A stretch of DNA of 39,444 nucleotides from a bacterium (GTDB lineage: Bacteria; Bacillota; Clostridia; Lachnospirales; Lachnospiraceae). Below, piece after piece: positions 13,967 through 22,651 of this stretch. Below the pieces are notes generated by a model. It was not told where the DNA came from and made no database searches. It worked only from the letters and a program-made list of their open reading frames with translations. The position numbers and the translations under genes were made by a program. The stretch spans positions 1 through 39,444 of the forward strand of contig JAQYOU010000170.1 in the NCBI GenBank assembly GCA_028727105.1, in the 5' to 3' direction. Numbering within the stretch: the stretch's first letter is position 1; each line of letters begins with the position of its first letter.

Positions 13967-16386
13967 TGCGCGCCTCCTTTCAGCTGACGGATGATACGTT
14001 CGGCAACAGAAACAGCCTCCTCAAATTCTAAATTGTCCACCTGCTGCTTCAATTCTGCCATATCCTTTTCCAGCGCCGAGCCCTTTGCATAATTGGCCAG
14101 TTCGCGGACAAGCATATCACTTGCATTCAGCTCATGCTGTTCTAAATTACTGCGAAGCATGGAAAGATAGGTCCACAGTTCCCCCTCATCCTTGATCATG
14201 GTCTCTTCATTCTCCGGAAAGAGCGTTCGCAAACGATCATAATGACGATCGATCTCTTCGGACAACACTGGATGTACCCTGCGCAGGCGATCCGTATTTC
14301 CGGTTGCGGCCGCCTCTTCCAAAAGTCTTGCCAGCTTTGACAAAAGGATCGCTCCTACCGTTGCCGCACTGCTCTTTAAACCATGTACGCAGATACGATA
14401 ATTATTTAATGATTCCTGCGCATCGATGGAATCCATGTACAGATTCAACTCATCCCGGGTCTGAGGCAGAAATTCCGTGAAATCCCGAAGTGTCTCCACC
14501 AGCATTCCTTCGTCCTGAAGGATCCGCAGGGCTGCCTGCCAGTCAAATTCATCCAATGGCTGTAAGGAGATCTTCTGCTCCTCCGGCACCGGTGTCGGAG
14601 TCAATGGACCGCTGCCCTTAATAAGCAGCTCCTGCGGCATCAATCTGCATATGATCGCATCCAGCTTTTCCGGAATGATCGGTTTCGTAAGGAAGCCCGA
14701 AAATCCTTCCTGCATATACTTTTCCTCAGCGCCCACAACAGCATTTGCGGTCAGCATGATGACCGGTGTATGCTCGTTGCCCGAAGGGCCAAGTTCCATC
14801 GTCTCCATGTGATGGAGCGTTTCAATACCATCCATCTCCGGCATCATATGATCAAGGAAGATCAGATCGTAGTGCGTTTTCACGATCTTTCCAAGTGCTT
14901 CCGCACCACTGCCTGCCTCATCGATCTTCATTTTTGTCTGCTTGAGCAGATTCATGAACACCTTTCGGTTCACGTTGTTGTCATCCACCACAAGCACATG
15001 GGCATCCGGTGCCTCAAAGCCTGTTTTCCACTGGTAATCACGCTTCTGAAGCGCGACGCGATCACTGAAATCCCCCAAAGGCTCACTGTTTGTAATGCGC
15101 TGATGCAGATCAAAGTAAAACGTACTTCCCTTTCCGTAGGTACTCTCCACCTTCAGCTCACTGCCCATCAGCCGCAGCAGATGCATCGTTATGTTCATAC
15201 CAAGACCGGTTCCCTCAATATTTCGATGCTTGGACTCATCAAAACGTCGGTACTTTTCAAACAGCTTTTCGATATCCTCCTCCCGGATGCCGACACCCGT
15301 ATCCGTCACAGAAAAGCGCAGATACGCCACCGTTCCCTTTGCACCTCCCCGGATGGAAAAGGTCACCCCGCCTGTCTGGGTATATTTGATCGCATTCGTC
15401 AGAAGGTTCATGAGTATCTGACGGATCCGGATATCGTCTCCAAAGTATTCGCTTGGAATATCCTTCTGAATATCAAACGTAAGGGTCAGATTTTTTTCCT
15501 TCGCCCGGAGATTCATCATGTTGTACATATCATTCAGCACCGATGACAACCCGTAGTTTGCCGGGATCAGCTCCATTCTTCCGGATTCGATCTTTGCCAG
15601 GTCTAAGATCTCGTTGATGATGCTGAGCAGAGAGCTTGCAGAATCCTTGATGTCCATGGCATACTTTTTCACATTATTGTCATTGCTCTCCCGCAGGATC
15701 ATCTCATTCATTCCCAGCACCGCATTGATCGGTGTACGGATCTCGTGGGACATCTGAGCCAGAAAGTCTGATTTTGCCTTGTTCGCGATCTCCGCCTCCA
15801 ACTTCAGCTGCTGGGATTTCTCCAGCTGTCTGCGCTCCTCCGTCAGATCGGACAACAGCACTGCATAGCCCGTGATCTCTCCCCGCTCCACGATCTTTTG
15901 CACATCCGGACGCATGATAAAATCATCACTGATGATATCGCTGACGCGTTCATTCTGCACGGTAAAGAGAAGCATCGGATCCGCGATCTCGTCACCTTCC
16001 TTCAATCCCACCAGTGAAGGGAACACTTCATATGCCCGTTCATTACATTCCACAAAATGATATTTTTTATCCACCAGGATCACCGGTTCCTTCAGCTTTC
16101 CAATGATCGTAGCGTAAGCGATCGCCTGTCCGTCAAACATTTTTCCCAGCAGCATGACGACTCCCATCACAAAAATCGTCAGTGCCGCTGATCCCGGTAC
16201 AGAGTCGTAAGCACCATCCAGGAGACTTCCGGACAAAGTAATACCATAAGAAACCAGCGGATAAAACATCACCAGTGTCATGATTCCGCAGCAGACCTTA
16301 TACCTGCCCGGACTGCTGTTTCTCCAGGTCTTAAAGGATACATAAATACCTGACAGCATCTGCAGAACGATCAGCACAGATGCCAT
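13963..16386 (-). CDS. Hybrid histidine kinase, main part (PAS-HisKA-HATPase-REC-HPt)
   Basis: 807 residues in this frame, downstream of an apparent frameshift. Order: the last three membrane segments (about 1-18, 33-52, 65-82); a PAS-like domain (about 97-185); HisKA with phospho-acceptor His about 214 (QMSHEIRTPINAV); HATPase with N box (LLTNAIKYTQ) and G boxes (DTGVGI, GTGLGMNI); a receiver (VLVVDDNN, DLIFLDHMMP, LTKPI); an HPt domain with VHGLKSSAATVG. The protein is thus a full phosphorelay in one chain. The frame is open upstream of this ATG (reads DGPLYVMASV), which fits continuation from the 16371-16823 gene. If the frameshift is real, this part lacks its first four membrane segments. 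Confidence 0.9.
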   Translation of the reverse strand: MASVLIVLQMLSGIYVSFKTWRNSSPGRYKVCCGIMTLVMFYPLVSYGITLSGSLLDGAYDSVPGSAALTIFVMGVVMLLGKMFDGQAIAYATIIGKLKEPVILVDKKYHFVECNERAYEVFPSLVGLKEGDEIADPMLLFTVQNERVSDIISDDFIMRPDVQKIVERGEITGYAVLLSDLTEERRQLEKSQQLKLEAEIANKAKSDFLAQMSHEIRTPINAVLGMNEMILRESNDNNVKKYAMDIKDSASSLLSIINEILDLAKIESGRMELIPANYGLSSVLNDMYNMMNLRAKEKNLTLTFDIQKDIPSEYFGDDIRIRQILMNLLTNAIKYTQTGGVTFSIRGGAKGTVAYLRFSVTDTGVGIREEDIEKLFEKYRRFDESKHRNIEGTGLGMNITMHLLRLMGSELKVESTYGKGSTFYFDLHQRITNSEPLGDFSDRVALQKRDYQWKTGFEAPDAHVLVVDDNNVNRKVFMNLLKQTKMKIDEAGSGAEALGKIVKTHYDLIFLDHMMPEMDGIETLHHMETMELGPSGNEHTPVIMLTANAVVGAEEKYMQEGFSGFLTKPIIPEKLDAIICRLMPQELLIKGSGPLTPTPVPEEQKISLQPLDEFDWQAALRILQDEGMLVETLRDFTEFLPQTRDELNLYMDSIDAQESLNNYRICVHGLKSSAATVGAILLSKLARLLEEAAATGNTDRLRRVHPVLSEEIDRHYDRLRTLFPENEETMIKDEGELWTYLSMLRSNLEQHELNASDMLVRELANYAKGSALEKDMAELKQQVDNLEFEEAVSVAERIIRQLKGGAQ

Positions 16387-16823
16387 GACATATAACGGAC
16401 CATCCCCCGCTCCAGATGAGGAAGCGGCTCTGCTGCAAATGCCAGGGATGAATAATAGATCTTCGATATTTCACAGCTCCAAACACCAAGCAGCACCAGT
16501 GAATCAAATAACAGCAATGAAACCTTTAGCCACCGTTTCATCTCCCGCTTACAATATTGAAGAACGAACATCATCATAAACGTCACCAGATACGCCGTTC
16601 CCATGTATTCAATACGCACTGCAATGATTGCTTCCTTCAGATTATCGGAAGAAAGCAGCATCAGATAACCGACATTCTGAAACATGATCAGAAAGCCCGT
16701 CACCAGCAGATTCTTTGTGATCTCATTTTCTCGCTGTGCCCCGACGATCGCCATGAATAATGCGCACAGAAAGATCATCACCAGCTGATACGTCTGCGAA
16801 AGATGCCAAACAGTCATTTTCAT
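16371..16823 (-). CDS. N-terminal 7TM part of the hybrid kinase (frameshifted off)
   Basis: 150 residues starting at an ATG five bases after AAAGGAG. It has four hydrophobic segments (about 7-25, 38-58, 70-92, 98-115) and ends PHLERGMVRYMSWHLC. The overlapping frame continues D-G-P-L-Y and three more membrane segments, together making the seven-segment sensor typical of HisKA_7TM kinases. Adding one G to the GGGGG run (plus-strand CCCCC 16404-16408) would fuse both frames into a protein of about 953 residues. It is therefore a gene fragment, a sequencing error or a phase-variable site. Confidence 0.8.
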   Translation of the reverse strand: MKMTVWHLSQTYQLVMIFLCALFMAIVGAQRENEITKNLLVTGFLIMFQNVGYLMLLSSDNLKEAIIAVRIEYMGTAYLVTFMMMFVLQYCKREMKRWLKVSLLLFDSLVLLGVWSCEISKIYYSSLAFAAEPLPHLERGMVRYMSWHLC

Positions 16824-16935
16824 CTATCTCCTTTATCCGTTTTACGCAACAATTCCTTCTCATTTTATCACACAATCCGCTTGAAAAAAATGACTTTCAC
16901 AAAATTGTCTGTTCTTTTTTGTATGCCTCACACAA

Positions 16936-16968
16936 AAACCGCCCGGGCAATATGCCCGGACGGCCTTT
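16936..16968 (-). terminator. Terminator of the polyol/hexose operon
   Basis: On the minus strand CCGTCCGGGCA pairs with TGCCCGGGCGG (G-U included) around a short TAT loop, followed by TTTTTG. It lies about 30 bp after the aldo/keto reductase stop. Confidence 0.85.
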
Positions 16969-16995
16969 CAGGAAGTTATGAAGAAAAAAATTTGC

Positions 16996-18024
16996 TTATT
17001 TTGCATCGGGGCAGTCAACGATCACGCCGTCCTCATCCCAGAGGTCATGCCAGTCGTTGGCACCTTCCCATAAGAACACCTGTCCCTTAACCAGACGGTT
17101 GTTCTTCTCGAGTGTTGCGATCTTTGCCATTTCTTCGTCAGTCAAAGGATCGCCATCGCAGGTACTATTAATGTTGCTCTCATACTCCATCTCAAATACT
17201 GAGAAGGGAATCGGGATCTGTCCACGCTGTACTGCCCATTTCAGACAGATCACTGCAGGATGGCAGTTGTGAGCTGCTGCGATCTCCATCATCTCAGGAG
17301 TCTTCATATCAGCGATATCCTCAGGCATCATATCACGCTCTGGTCTCTGGGGAGATCCAAGGGGCATGAATCCTACCGGCTGGATATCGTGTGCTACGAG
17401 GTAATCAAACAACTCCTGCTGCTGGAAGCAGGGATGAATCTCCATCTCACACATTGCAGGCTTGATACGGCACAGAGGTAATACTGCCTCAAGCTTGGGA
17501 ATGGTCATGTTTGACATACCGATCTCTTTGACAAGTCCCATATCCACCAGACGCTCCATCTGTCTCCAGGTAGCCATGAAACGCTCTACGGAGAAGGGCT
17601 TGGAATCCGGATTTCTGGAATCCACATCACATCCGGGTGCATGATAGTTGGGGAACGGCCAGTGAACGAAATACATGTCCACATAGTCTAGCTGTAAATC
17701 CTTTAAGCTCTTTGCCAGGGCAAGCAGTACGTCACCCTTTCCGTGCATATCGTTCCACACTTTTGTCATGATGTAGAGATCCTCTCTCTTGCACAGACCG
17801 TCTGCAAATGCTCTCTGGAATACTTCACCGATCTGATCCTCGTTTCCGTAGCAGGCTGCACAGTCGAACATGCGGTAGCCTGCCTTGATGGCTCCGTATA
17901 CTGCACTGCTGACCTGATCCGGAGTAAAACGGTCAGAACCAAAGGTTCCCATACCCATACAGGGAACTTCTTTTCCGTTGCTGAGCTTGATTTTCGGCAC
18001 ATCTGCCGGATTCACTGCTGTCAT
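16996..18024 (-). CDS. Aldo/keto reductase
   Basis: 342 residues. The catalytic tetrad of the AKR family is visible: Asp and Tyr in FDCAACYGNED, Lys in IMTKVWND, and His in MYFVHWPFP. NAD(P)H binding follows in the C-terminal barrel. It should reduce an aldehyde or aldose, or oxidise the alcohol, in the cytoplasm. It is the last gene of the LacI-controlled operon, 18 bp after the kinase gene, so it probably interconverts an aldose and a polyol feeding this pathway. The substrate is not readable from sequence. Confidence 0.9.
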   Translation of the reverse strand: MTAVNPADVPKIKLSNGKEVPCMGMGTFGSDRFTPDQVSSAVYGAIKAGYRMFDCAACYGNEDQIGEVFQRAFADGLCKREDLYIMTKVWNDMHGKGDVLLALAKSLKDLQLDYVDMYFVHWPFPNYHAPGCDVDSRNPDSKPFSVERFMATWRQMERLVDMGLVKEIGMSNMTIPKLEAVLPLCRIKPAMCEMEIHPCFQQQELFDYLVAHDIQPVGFMPLGSPQRPERDMMPEDIADMKTPEMMEIAAAHNCHPAVICLKWAVQRGQIPIPFSVFEMEYESNINSTCDGDPLTDEEMAKIATLEKNNRLVKGQVFLWEGANDWHDLWDEDGVIVDCPDAK

Positions 18025-18042
18025 AGTAAAAATCCTCCTTTT

Positions 18043-18975
18043 TTATCTAAGCTTTTTAATTTCTATTTGATCGAAAAGAGCTTCCATATCTTCTTTTACA
18101 AAGTATCCGGTCTCTTCCCGCATTGCACTTGCCGCTGAGGTGGCTGATGCAAAGCGCAGCGCCTCCTCCGGGGCCATATTCTTTTCAAAGCTGATCGCAA
18201 AGCCCGCTGTCATGCAGTCTCCGCAGCCCACCGTGTTGACCGCATCGATCTTTGGCACGATCGCCTGATAAACACCCTTGTCCACAAACATCAGGGAACC
18301 ATCCGCACCAAGTGAGATGACTACGCGCTCAATACCGCTTTTCTGCAGCTCGATGCCTGCCTCGATCAGTTCCTCCTGATCCAGGATCGGTTTTCCGGTC
18401 AGAAGCCGGATCTCGTCGATGTTCGGCTTGATCATATTGGGCTTTGCCTTCACGACTTCATCCAAAAGCGCACCGCTTGTATCCACAATGATCTTTTTTC
18501 CTGCAGCCTTTGCCATTTCCACGAGCTTCGGATACATATCCGTTCCTACGCCCTTCGGCACGCTGCCTGACATGGCGATCACATCGCATTTTGCGAGCAG
18601 CGCATCAAATTTAAGGTAAAATGCACGTTGTTCCTCTTCGCTCACAACCACACCCGGCTCTAAGAACTCGGTCTGTGTCTTGTTGACCGGATCGTAGATA
18701 TTGATGCAGGAACGGCTCTCGCCCTTCACCTTTATAAAGTCTGTTTCCACGCCCTGCGCTTCCACTGCCTCGATGATATAATCTCCGGCGTGTCCCCCGG
18801 CAAAGCCGGTGGCAAGCACCGATGCGCCTGCGATCGTTGCCGTCTTTGAAACATTGAGTCCTTTTCCGCCTGCCACATACGCGCATTCCTTAACCCGGTT
18901 GACCTCGCCCACCTGATAATTTTCTACCACATACCGCTTGTCAATGGCGGCATTTAATGTCACTGTCAGTATCAT
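18043..18975 (-). CDS. PfkB-family ketose-phosphate kinase (tagatose-6-P / 1-phosphofructokinase type)
   Basis: 310 residues, normal for the LacC/FruK group. MILTVTLNAAID at the start, AGGKGLNVSK (substrate-binding), and the C-terminal GCGDCMTAGFA motif, where the catalytic Asp of the usual GAGD appears as GCGD, are visible. It phosphorylates a ketohexose phosphate to the bisphosphate using ATP. With a GatY-like aldolase and a GatD-like dehydrogenase in the operon, tagatose 6-phosphate is the best-guess substrate, with fructose 1-phosphate as the alternative. It starts 3 bp after the dehydrogenase stop. Confidence 0.88.
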   Translation of the reverse strand: MILTVTLNAAIDKRYVVENYQVGEVNRVKECAYVAGGKGLNVSKTATIAGASVLATGFAGGHAGDYIIEAVEAQGVETDFIKVKGESRSCINIYDPVNKTQTEFLEPGVVVSEEEQRAFYLKFDALLAKCDVIAMSGSVPKGVGTDMYPKLVEMAKAAGKKIIVDTSGALLDEVVKAKPNMIKPNIDEIRLLTGKPILDQEELIEAGIELQKSGIERVVISLGADGSLMFVDKGVYQAIVPKIDAVNTVGCGDCMTAGFAISFEKNMAPEEALRFASATSAASAMREETGYFVKEDMEALFDQIEIKKLR

Positions 18976-18978
18976 ATG

Positions 18979-20034
18979 CTACGCCTCGCTGTCGATCAGG
19001 ATCTTACCCTTTACCGTTCCGGGTACTAAGAATTTTTCAAAGGCGGTATCGATCTTGCTTAATCCGATCTTCTCAAAGATGAAGGAATCGTCGAATTTCA
19101 ATTCTCCGGTTCCAAAATAATGTGCAACCAGCTGCCACTCATGTCCGGGGAACGGTGCGGAATAACTCATCCAGGAACCGGTCAGCTTGAATTCCTTACG
19201 GTTCATCTGCTCCCACTCATCCACGCTGAAGGATAATTCCTTTGTGGGTGTTCCGATAAAGCATACCTCTGCTTTATTTGCAGCCAGCTTGAATGCCATC
19301 TTCATGGTGATCACGTTTCCGGCAGTCTCAAATACATAATCAAAACCGCGGCCGTCAGTCATAGCCATCGCTTCTTCCATGAAGTTCTCTTTGGATGTAT
19401 TGATGCCTGCAGTTGCGCCGAGACGCATGCCAAGCTCCAGACGCTCATCCACGATATCAAATACAACGACCTTCTTTGCCCCAAAGATCTTTGCCCACTG
19501 CATTGTCATCATACCGATGGTTCCGCCGCCAAGGATCGCAACGGTCTTTCCACCCTTATAATCCGTGCGCTCCAGTCCGTGAAGTGCCACCGTGGCAGGC
19601 TCAAAAAATGCGCCCTTTTCAAAGCTTACGGAATCGTCAAATTTGACCGCATTTGCCTCGGGCACGCACACATACTCTGCGTAGCTTCCGAAAGAATGGG
19701 AACCGATAAAATCATAATGCTTGCACAGAGAGTAATTACCCTTTTGACAGTCCTCGCATTTCATACAGGGAACAAGGGGAATTCCTGCCACCCGGTCACC
19801 GGGTTTTACGCTGGTCACGCCCTCGCCAACCTCTGCCACGGTTCCTGAAAATTCATGACCTAAAACGATCGGTGTGTAATGAGCCGTTCCCTCATTGACA
19901 CGGGGAAGATCCGAACCACAGATACCGGTGTATTTTACCTTTACCAGCACCTGTCCGGGGCCCGGAACCGGCTTTTCAATGTCCTCATAACGAATGTCCT
20001 TTACGCCATGTACGACGCCTGCTTTCATTGTCAT
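18979..20034 (-). CDS. Zinc-dependent polyol(-phosphate) dehydrogenase, GatD-like
   Basis: About 351 residues from the ATG at 20034; the longer frame to 20103 translates a hairpin repeat. It is a medium-chain dehydrogenase: catalytic zinc ligands in GICGSDLPR and LGHEFSG, the structural zinc cysteine cluster PCMKCEDCQKGNYSLC, and the NAD-binding GGGTIGMM. Matches I recall to galactitol-1-phosphate 5-dehydrogenase include GSDLPR, HYTPIVLGHEFSG, CKHYDFIGS, ETAGN and GSWMSYSAPFPGHEW. It should oxidise galactitol 1-phosphate or a similar polyol phosphate to a ketose phosphate. It is followed at once by the PfkB kinase that would act on the product. Confidence 0.88.
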   Translation of the reverse strand: MTMKAGVVHGVKDIRYEDIEKPVPGPGQVLVKVKYTGICGSDLPRVNEGTAHYTPIVLGHEFSGTVAEVGEGVTSVKPGDRVAGIPLVPCMKCEDCQKGNYSLCKHYDFIGSHSFGSYAEYVCVPEANAVKFDDSVSFEKGAFFEPATVALHGLERTDYKGGKTVAILGGGTIGMMTMQWAKIFGAKKVVVFDIVDERLELGMRLGATAGINTSKENFMEEAMAMTDGRGFDYVFETAGNVITMKMAFKLAANKAEVCFIGTPTKELSFSVDEWEQMNRKEFKLTGSWMSYSAPFPGHEWQLVAHYFGTGELKFDDSFIFEKIGLSKIDTAFEKFLVPGTVKGKILIDSEA

Positions 20035-20051
20035 TTTATGTAACCTTCTTC

Positions 20052-20082
20052 GTAACTGTTCAGTTCCTTCACAGACAGTTAC
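20052..20082 (-). repeat. Small hairpin repeat, copy 2
   Basis: GTAACTG and CAGTTAC form a perfect 7-bp stem on the minus strand, with a loop containing TGTGAAGGAACTGAA. It shares a 17-mer (one mismatch) with the hairpin at 9080-9108 and sits between the FGGY kinase and dehydrogenase genes. Confidence 0.6.
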
Positions 20083-20089
20083 CCTTTCT

Positions 20090-21583
20090 TTATATTTTTT
20101 CATATACTTTGTTAAATACCGGAGTTAATGTTTCTGACAGGTCAAGATACATCTGCATGTATTTTTTGTACTGTTCATGTGCTTCCATATCCGGCTCCTG
20201 TACGCGGGTGATCACGATCGTCTCATCCAGCGCTTCCTGGAAGCTCTCATACACGCCGGTGCCAACACCTGCTAAAATGGCTGCACCCAGTGTGGTTGCA
20301 GTATCTGATGTAGGAACCTTGATCGTCTTTCCGGTCACGTCCGCCTTGATCTGCGTCCACAGACGGCTGTTGCTTGCCCCGCCCATGGCGATCAGCTCAC
20401 CGACTTCTGCACCGGTCTCCGCTGCCACACGTAAGTTGTGCTCCAACGAATATGCGACACCTTCCAATGTTGCACGAACCATATGTCCTTTCGTCTTATC
20501 AAAACCAAGTCCGTAATAGACACCCTTCGCATCCGGGTTCCAGATGGGTGAGCGCTCACCCGCCATATACGGCAGGAAGATCACGCCCTCACTGCCTGCG
20601 GAAATCGGCTCAGCCAGTGCAGTCAGCTCATCGAAAGACAGATCTTTACCAAATTCCTGTTTGAACCAGCGCAGGGTTCCGCCGCCTCCAACGGTTCCGC
20701 CCTGTAAAAGCCACATGCCGGGCACCACATGGGGGCTTAAGATCAGCTTCGGATGCGCCAGCGCATGATCCACGCAGATGCTCATGCCGCCTGCCTGACC
20801 GCCCTGCTCCTGAGTCTGTCCCGGCAGATATACGCCTGCGCCCAGTGTTCCGCAGGCCGCGTCCAGGCCTCCTGCCACTACCGGTGTTCCTTCTGCAAGT
20901 CCTGTCAGCGCCGCAGCTTCCGCAGTCACACGGCCGATCACATCATGACATTCATGAAGCTCCGGGATCAGGTCTGCCGATAGGCCCAGCTCCTTTGCCA
21001 GTGCCTCATCCACGGTACAGTCGTCCATCTTGAAAAAGTGAACGCCGTATCCCTGGGAGTAATCCATGCTCATGACACCGGTGAGCTTCAACGCGATGTA
21101 ACTGTTGCTCTGCATGAATTTGTAAGTATTCTTATAGATCTCCGGTTCATTTTCCTTGAACCACAACATCTTCGGAGTGGTGTAGCTGGGCAGAAAATCA
21201 TTGCCTGCCACCTCAAAGATCCGTTCAAAGCCAACCTCTTTTTTTACCCTGTCACAGATATCCCGTGCCCGGGTATCCATCCAGATGGGTGTGCGCGCCA
21301 GTGCATTTCCTTTTTTATCAACCGGAATTGCCGACCAGCTCTGTCCGTCAATGCCGATACCTGCGATGTCTGCCGGTGTGATCTTACTCTGATCCAATAC
21401 TTCTTTGATACCGTCACAGATCGCATTCCACCACTCATCTGCATCCTGCTCCACCCAGCCGGGGTGCGGATAATACAACTGATACGGCTGATTGGATTGT
21501 GCCAGCACATGTCCGTTTTTCTCAAAAACAGCTACCTTACAGGCGCTTGTGCCGATATCTATTCCTAATAAATATGTCCCCAC
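20090..21583 (-). CDS. FGGY-family carbohydrate/polyol kinase (XylB-like)
   Basis: 497 residues, normal for the family. It starts at GTG 21583 seven bases after GAGGAG. The N-terminal phosphate-binding motif GIDIGTSACKVAVF, the catalytic Asp in GGLDAACGTLG and the C-terminal signature IAMGGASNSRLWTQIKAD are present. It phosphorylates a sugar or polyol with ATP in the cytoplasm. In this operon no PTS component is present, so the kinase may form the polyol phosphate that the GatD-like enzyme oxidises. Xylulokinase specificity cannot be excluded. It lies between the LacI gene and the dehydrogenase. Confidence 0.9.
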   Translation of the reverse strand: MGTYLLGIDIGTSACKVAVFEKNGHVLAQSNQPYQLYYPHPGWVEQDADEWWNAICDGIKEVLDQSKITPADIAGIGIDGQSWSAIPVDKKGNALARTPIWMDTRARDICDRVKKEVGFERIFEVAGNDFLPSYTTPKMLWFKENEPEIYKNTYKFMQSNSYIALKLTGVMSMDYSQGYGVHFFKMDDCTVDEALAKELGLSADLIPELHECHDVIGRVTAEAAALTGLAEGTPVVAGGLDAACGTLGAGVYLPGQTQEQGGQAGGMSICVDHALAHPKLILSPHVVPGMWLLQGGTVGGGGTLRWFKQEFGKDLSFDELTALAEPISAGSEGVIFLPYMAGERSPIWNPDAKGVYYGLGFDKTKGHMVRATLEGVAYSLEHNLRVAAETGAEVGELIAMGGASNSRLWTQIKADVTGKTIKVPTSDTATTLGAAILAGVGTGVYESFQEALDETIVITRVQEPDMEAHEQYKKYMQMYLDLSETLTPVFNKVYEKI

Positions 21584-21613
21584 GATATTTCTCCTCTATT
21601 GATTCTCCGACAT

Positions 21614-22651
21614 TCAGTTTCTGATATGAACTCTTTGATGTGAAATCTCTGATAGTTGCTTCACCGATCTTCCTGCCATCACCTCAGTCTGCAGATAGAT
21701 TTCCTTTGGTGCCGCCTCTTTGCCCTGCTCTAAGCGGTCCAGGATCGTCTGTGCCACCTGTGCAGCGATCGCCTCCGTCGGCTGTGTGATGATCGTGAGC
21801 CTCGGATGAAGAGCCCTTGCAAACTCCCGGTTGTCAAAACCGATGACAGACATTTCCTCCGGAATACTGATGCCCCGTTCATTGAGCACGATCATGGTAC
21901 CCATTGTCATTTCATAGTTCGCAGCAAACAGTGCCGTCACCTCCGGATGTGCATCCAGAAGCTGCTCCACACCGGCCACTGCTCCCCGGATCGTATAGTC
22001 ACTGTGCACAACAAGCGCCGGATCTACAGGGATCCCGGCCTCCATCAGCGCTGACTCATAGCCAAAGTAACGCTCCTTTGCAGTGTAGATATCCTCCGGA
22101 CCGGTGATCAGGCCGATCTTACTGTGCCCGTTTTGGATCAGGATATCCACTGCTTTTTTCGCCGCATCCCGGTTATCCACCAGCACACTGTCACAGGCGA
22201 TCTGCGGCAGCTTTCGGTCAATGATAACGATGGGCTTTTTTGCCGTCTCAAACTGTTTTAAATGCGCTCCTGTGGAATCCACCGGCATGTTGATGATGCC
22301 ATCCACACGCTTGCGGTATAAAAAATCCACCGCCTCGCGCTCTAATTTCTTATCTGTTCTGCAGTCGCAGACGATCGTCGCATAGCCTTTTTTTCGAAGG
22401 ATATCCTCCATTCCGGTGATGATCTCCGTACAGAAGATATTGTTTAGCTCCGGGATCACGACTCCGATGGTGTGTGTGCGGTTCGTCTTCAACCCCCGGG
22501 CGACCTCATTGACTTCAAAGTTTAATTCTTTAATAGCAAGTTCAATCTTTTCCCTGTTTTTTTCACGGACATTTCCACCGTTTAAATACGAAGAGATCGT
22601 TGCCAGACCCAGTCCCGTGCGGTTTGCAATGTCCTTGATGGTCGCAGCCAT
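21614..22651 (-). CDS. LacI-family transcriptional regulator of the polyol operon
   Basis: About 345 residues. The ATG at 22651 overlaps the aldolase stop (TAATG), so translation is coupled; an earlier in-frame start would lie inside the aldolase gene. Residues 1-60 are the LacI helix-turn-helix (MAATIKDIANRTGLGLATISSYLNG) and hinge (EVARGLKTNRTHTIGVVIPEL). The rest is a periplasmic-binding-protein-type effector domain (FDNREFARALHPRLTIITQP). It sits inside the operon it probably controls; the CCGAAACGTTTCGG palindrome at 23545-23566 is a typical LacI-family operator just after the transcription start. Confidence 0.93.
   Translation of the reverse strand: MAATIKDIANRTGLGLATISSYLNGGNVREKNREKIELAIKELNFEVNEVARGLKTNRTHTIGVVIPELNNIFCTEIITGMEDILRKKGYATIVCDCRTDKKLEREAVDFLYRKRVDGIINMPVDSTGAHLKQFETAKKPIVIIDRKLPQIACDSVLVDNRDAAKKAVDILIQNGHSKIGLITGPEDIYTAKERYFGYESALMEAGIPVDPALVVHSDYTIRGAVAGVEQLLDAHPEVTALFAANYEMTMGTMIVLNERGISIPEEMSVIGFDNREFARALHPRLTIITQPTEAIAAQVAQTILDRLEQGKEAAPKEIYLQTEVMAGRSVKQLSEISHQRVHIRN

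Noticed and set aside
20035-20103. N-terminal extension of the GatD-like protein
   Set aside because: It translates the second copy of the hairpin repeat; the family start is MTMKAGVV.
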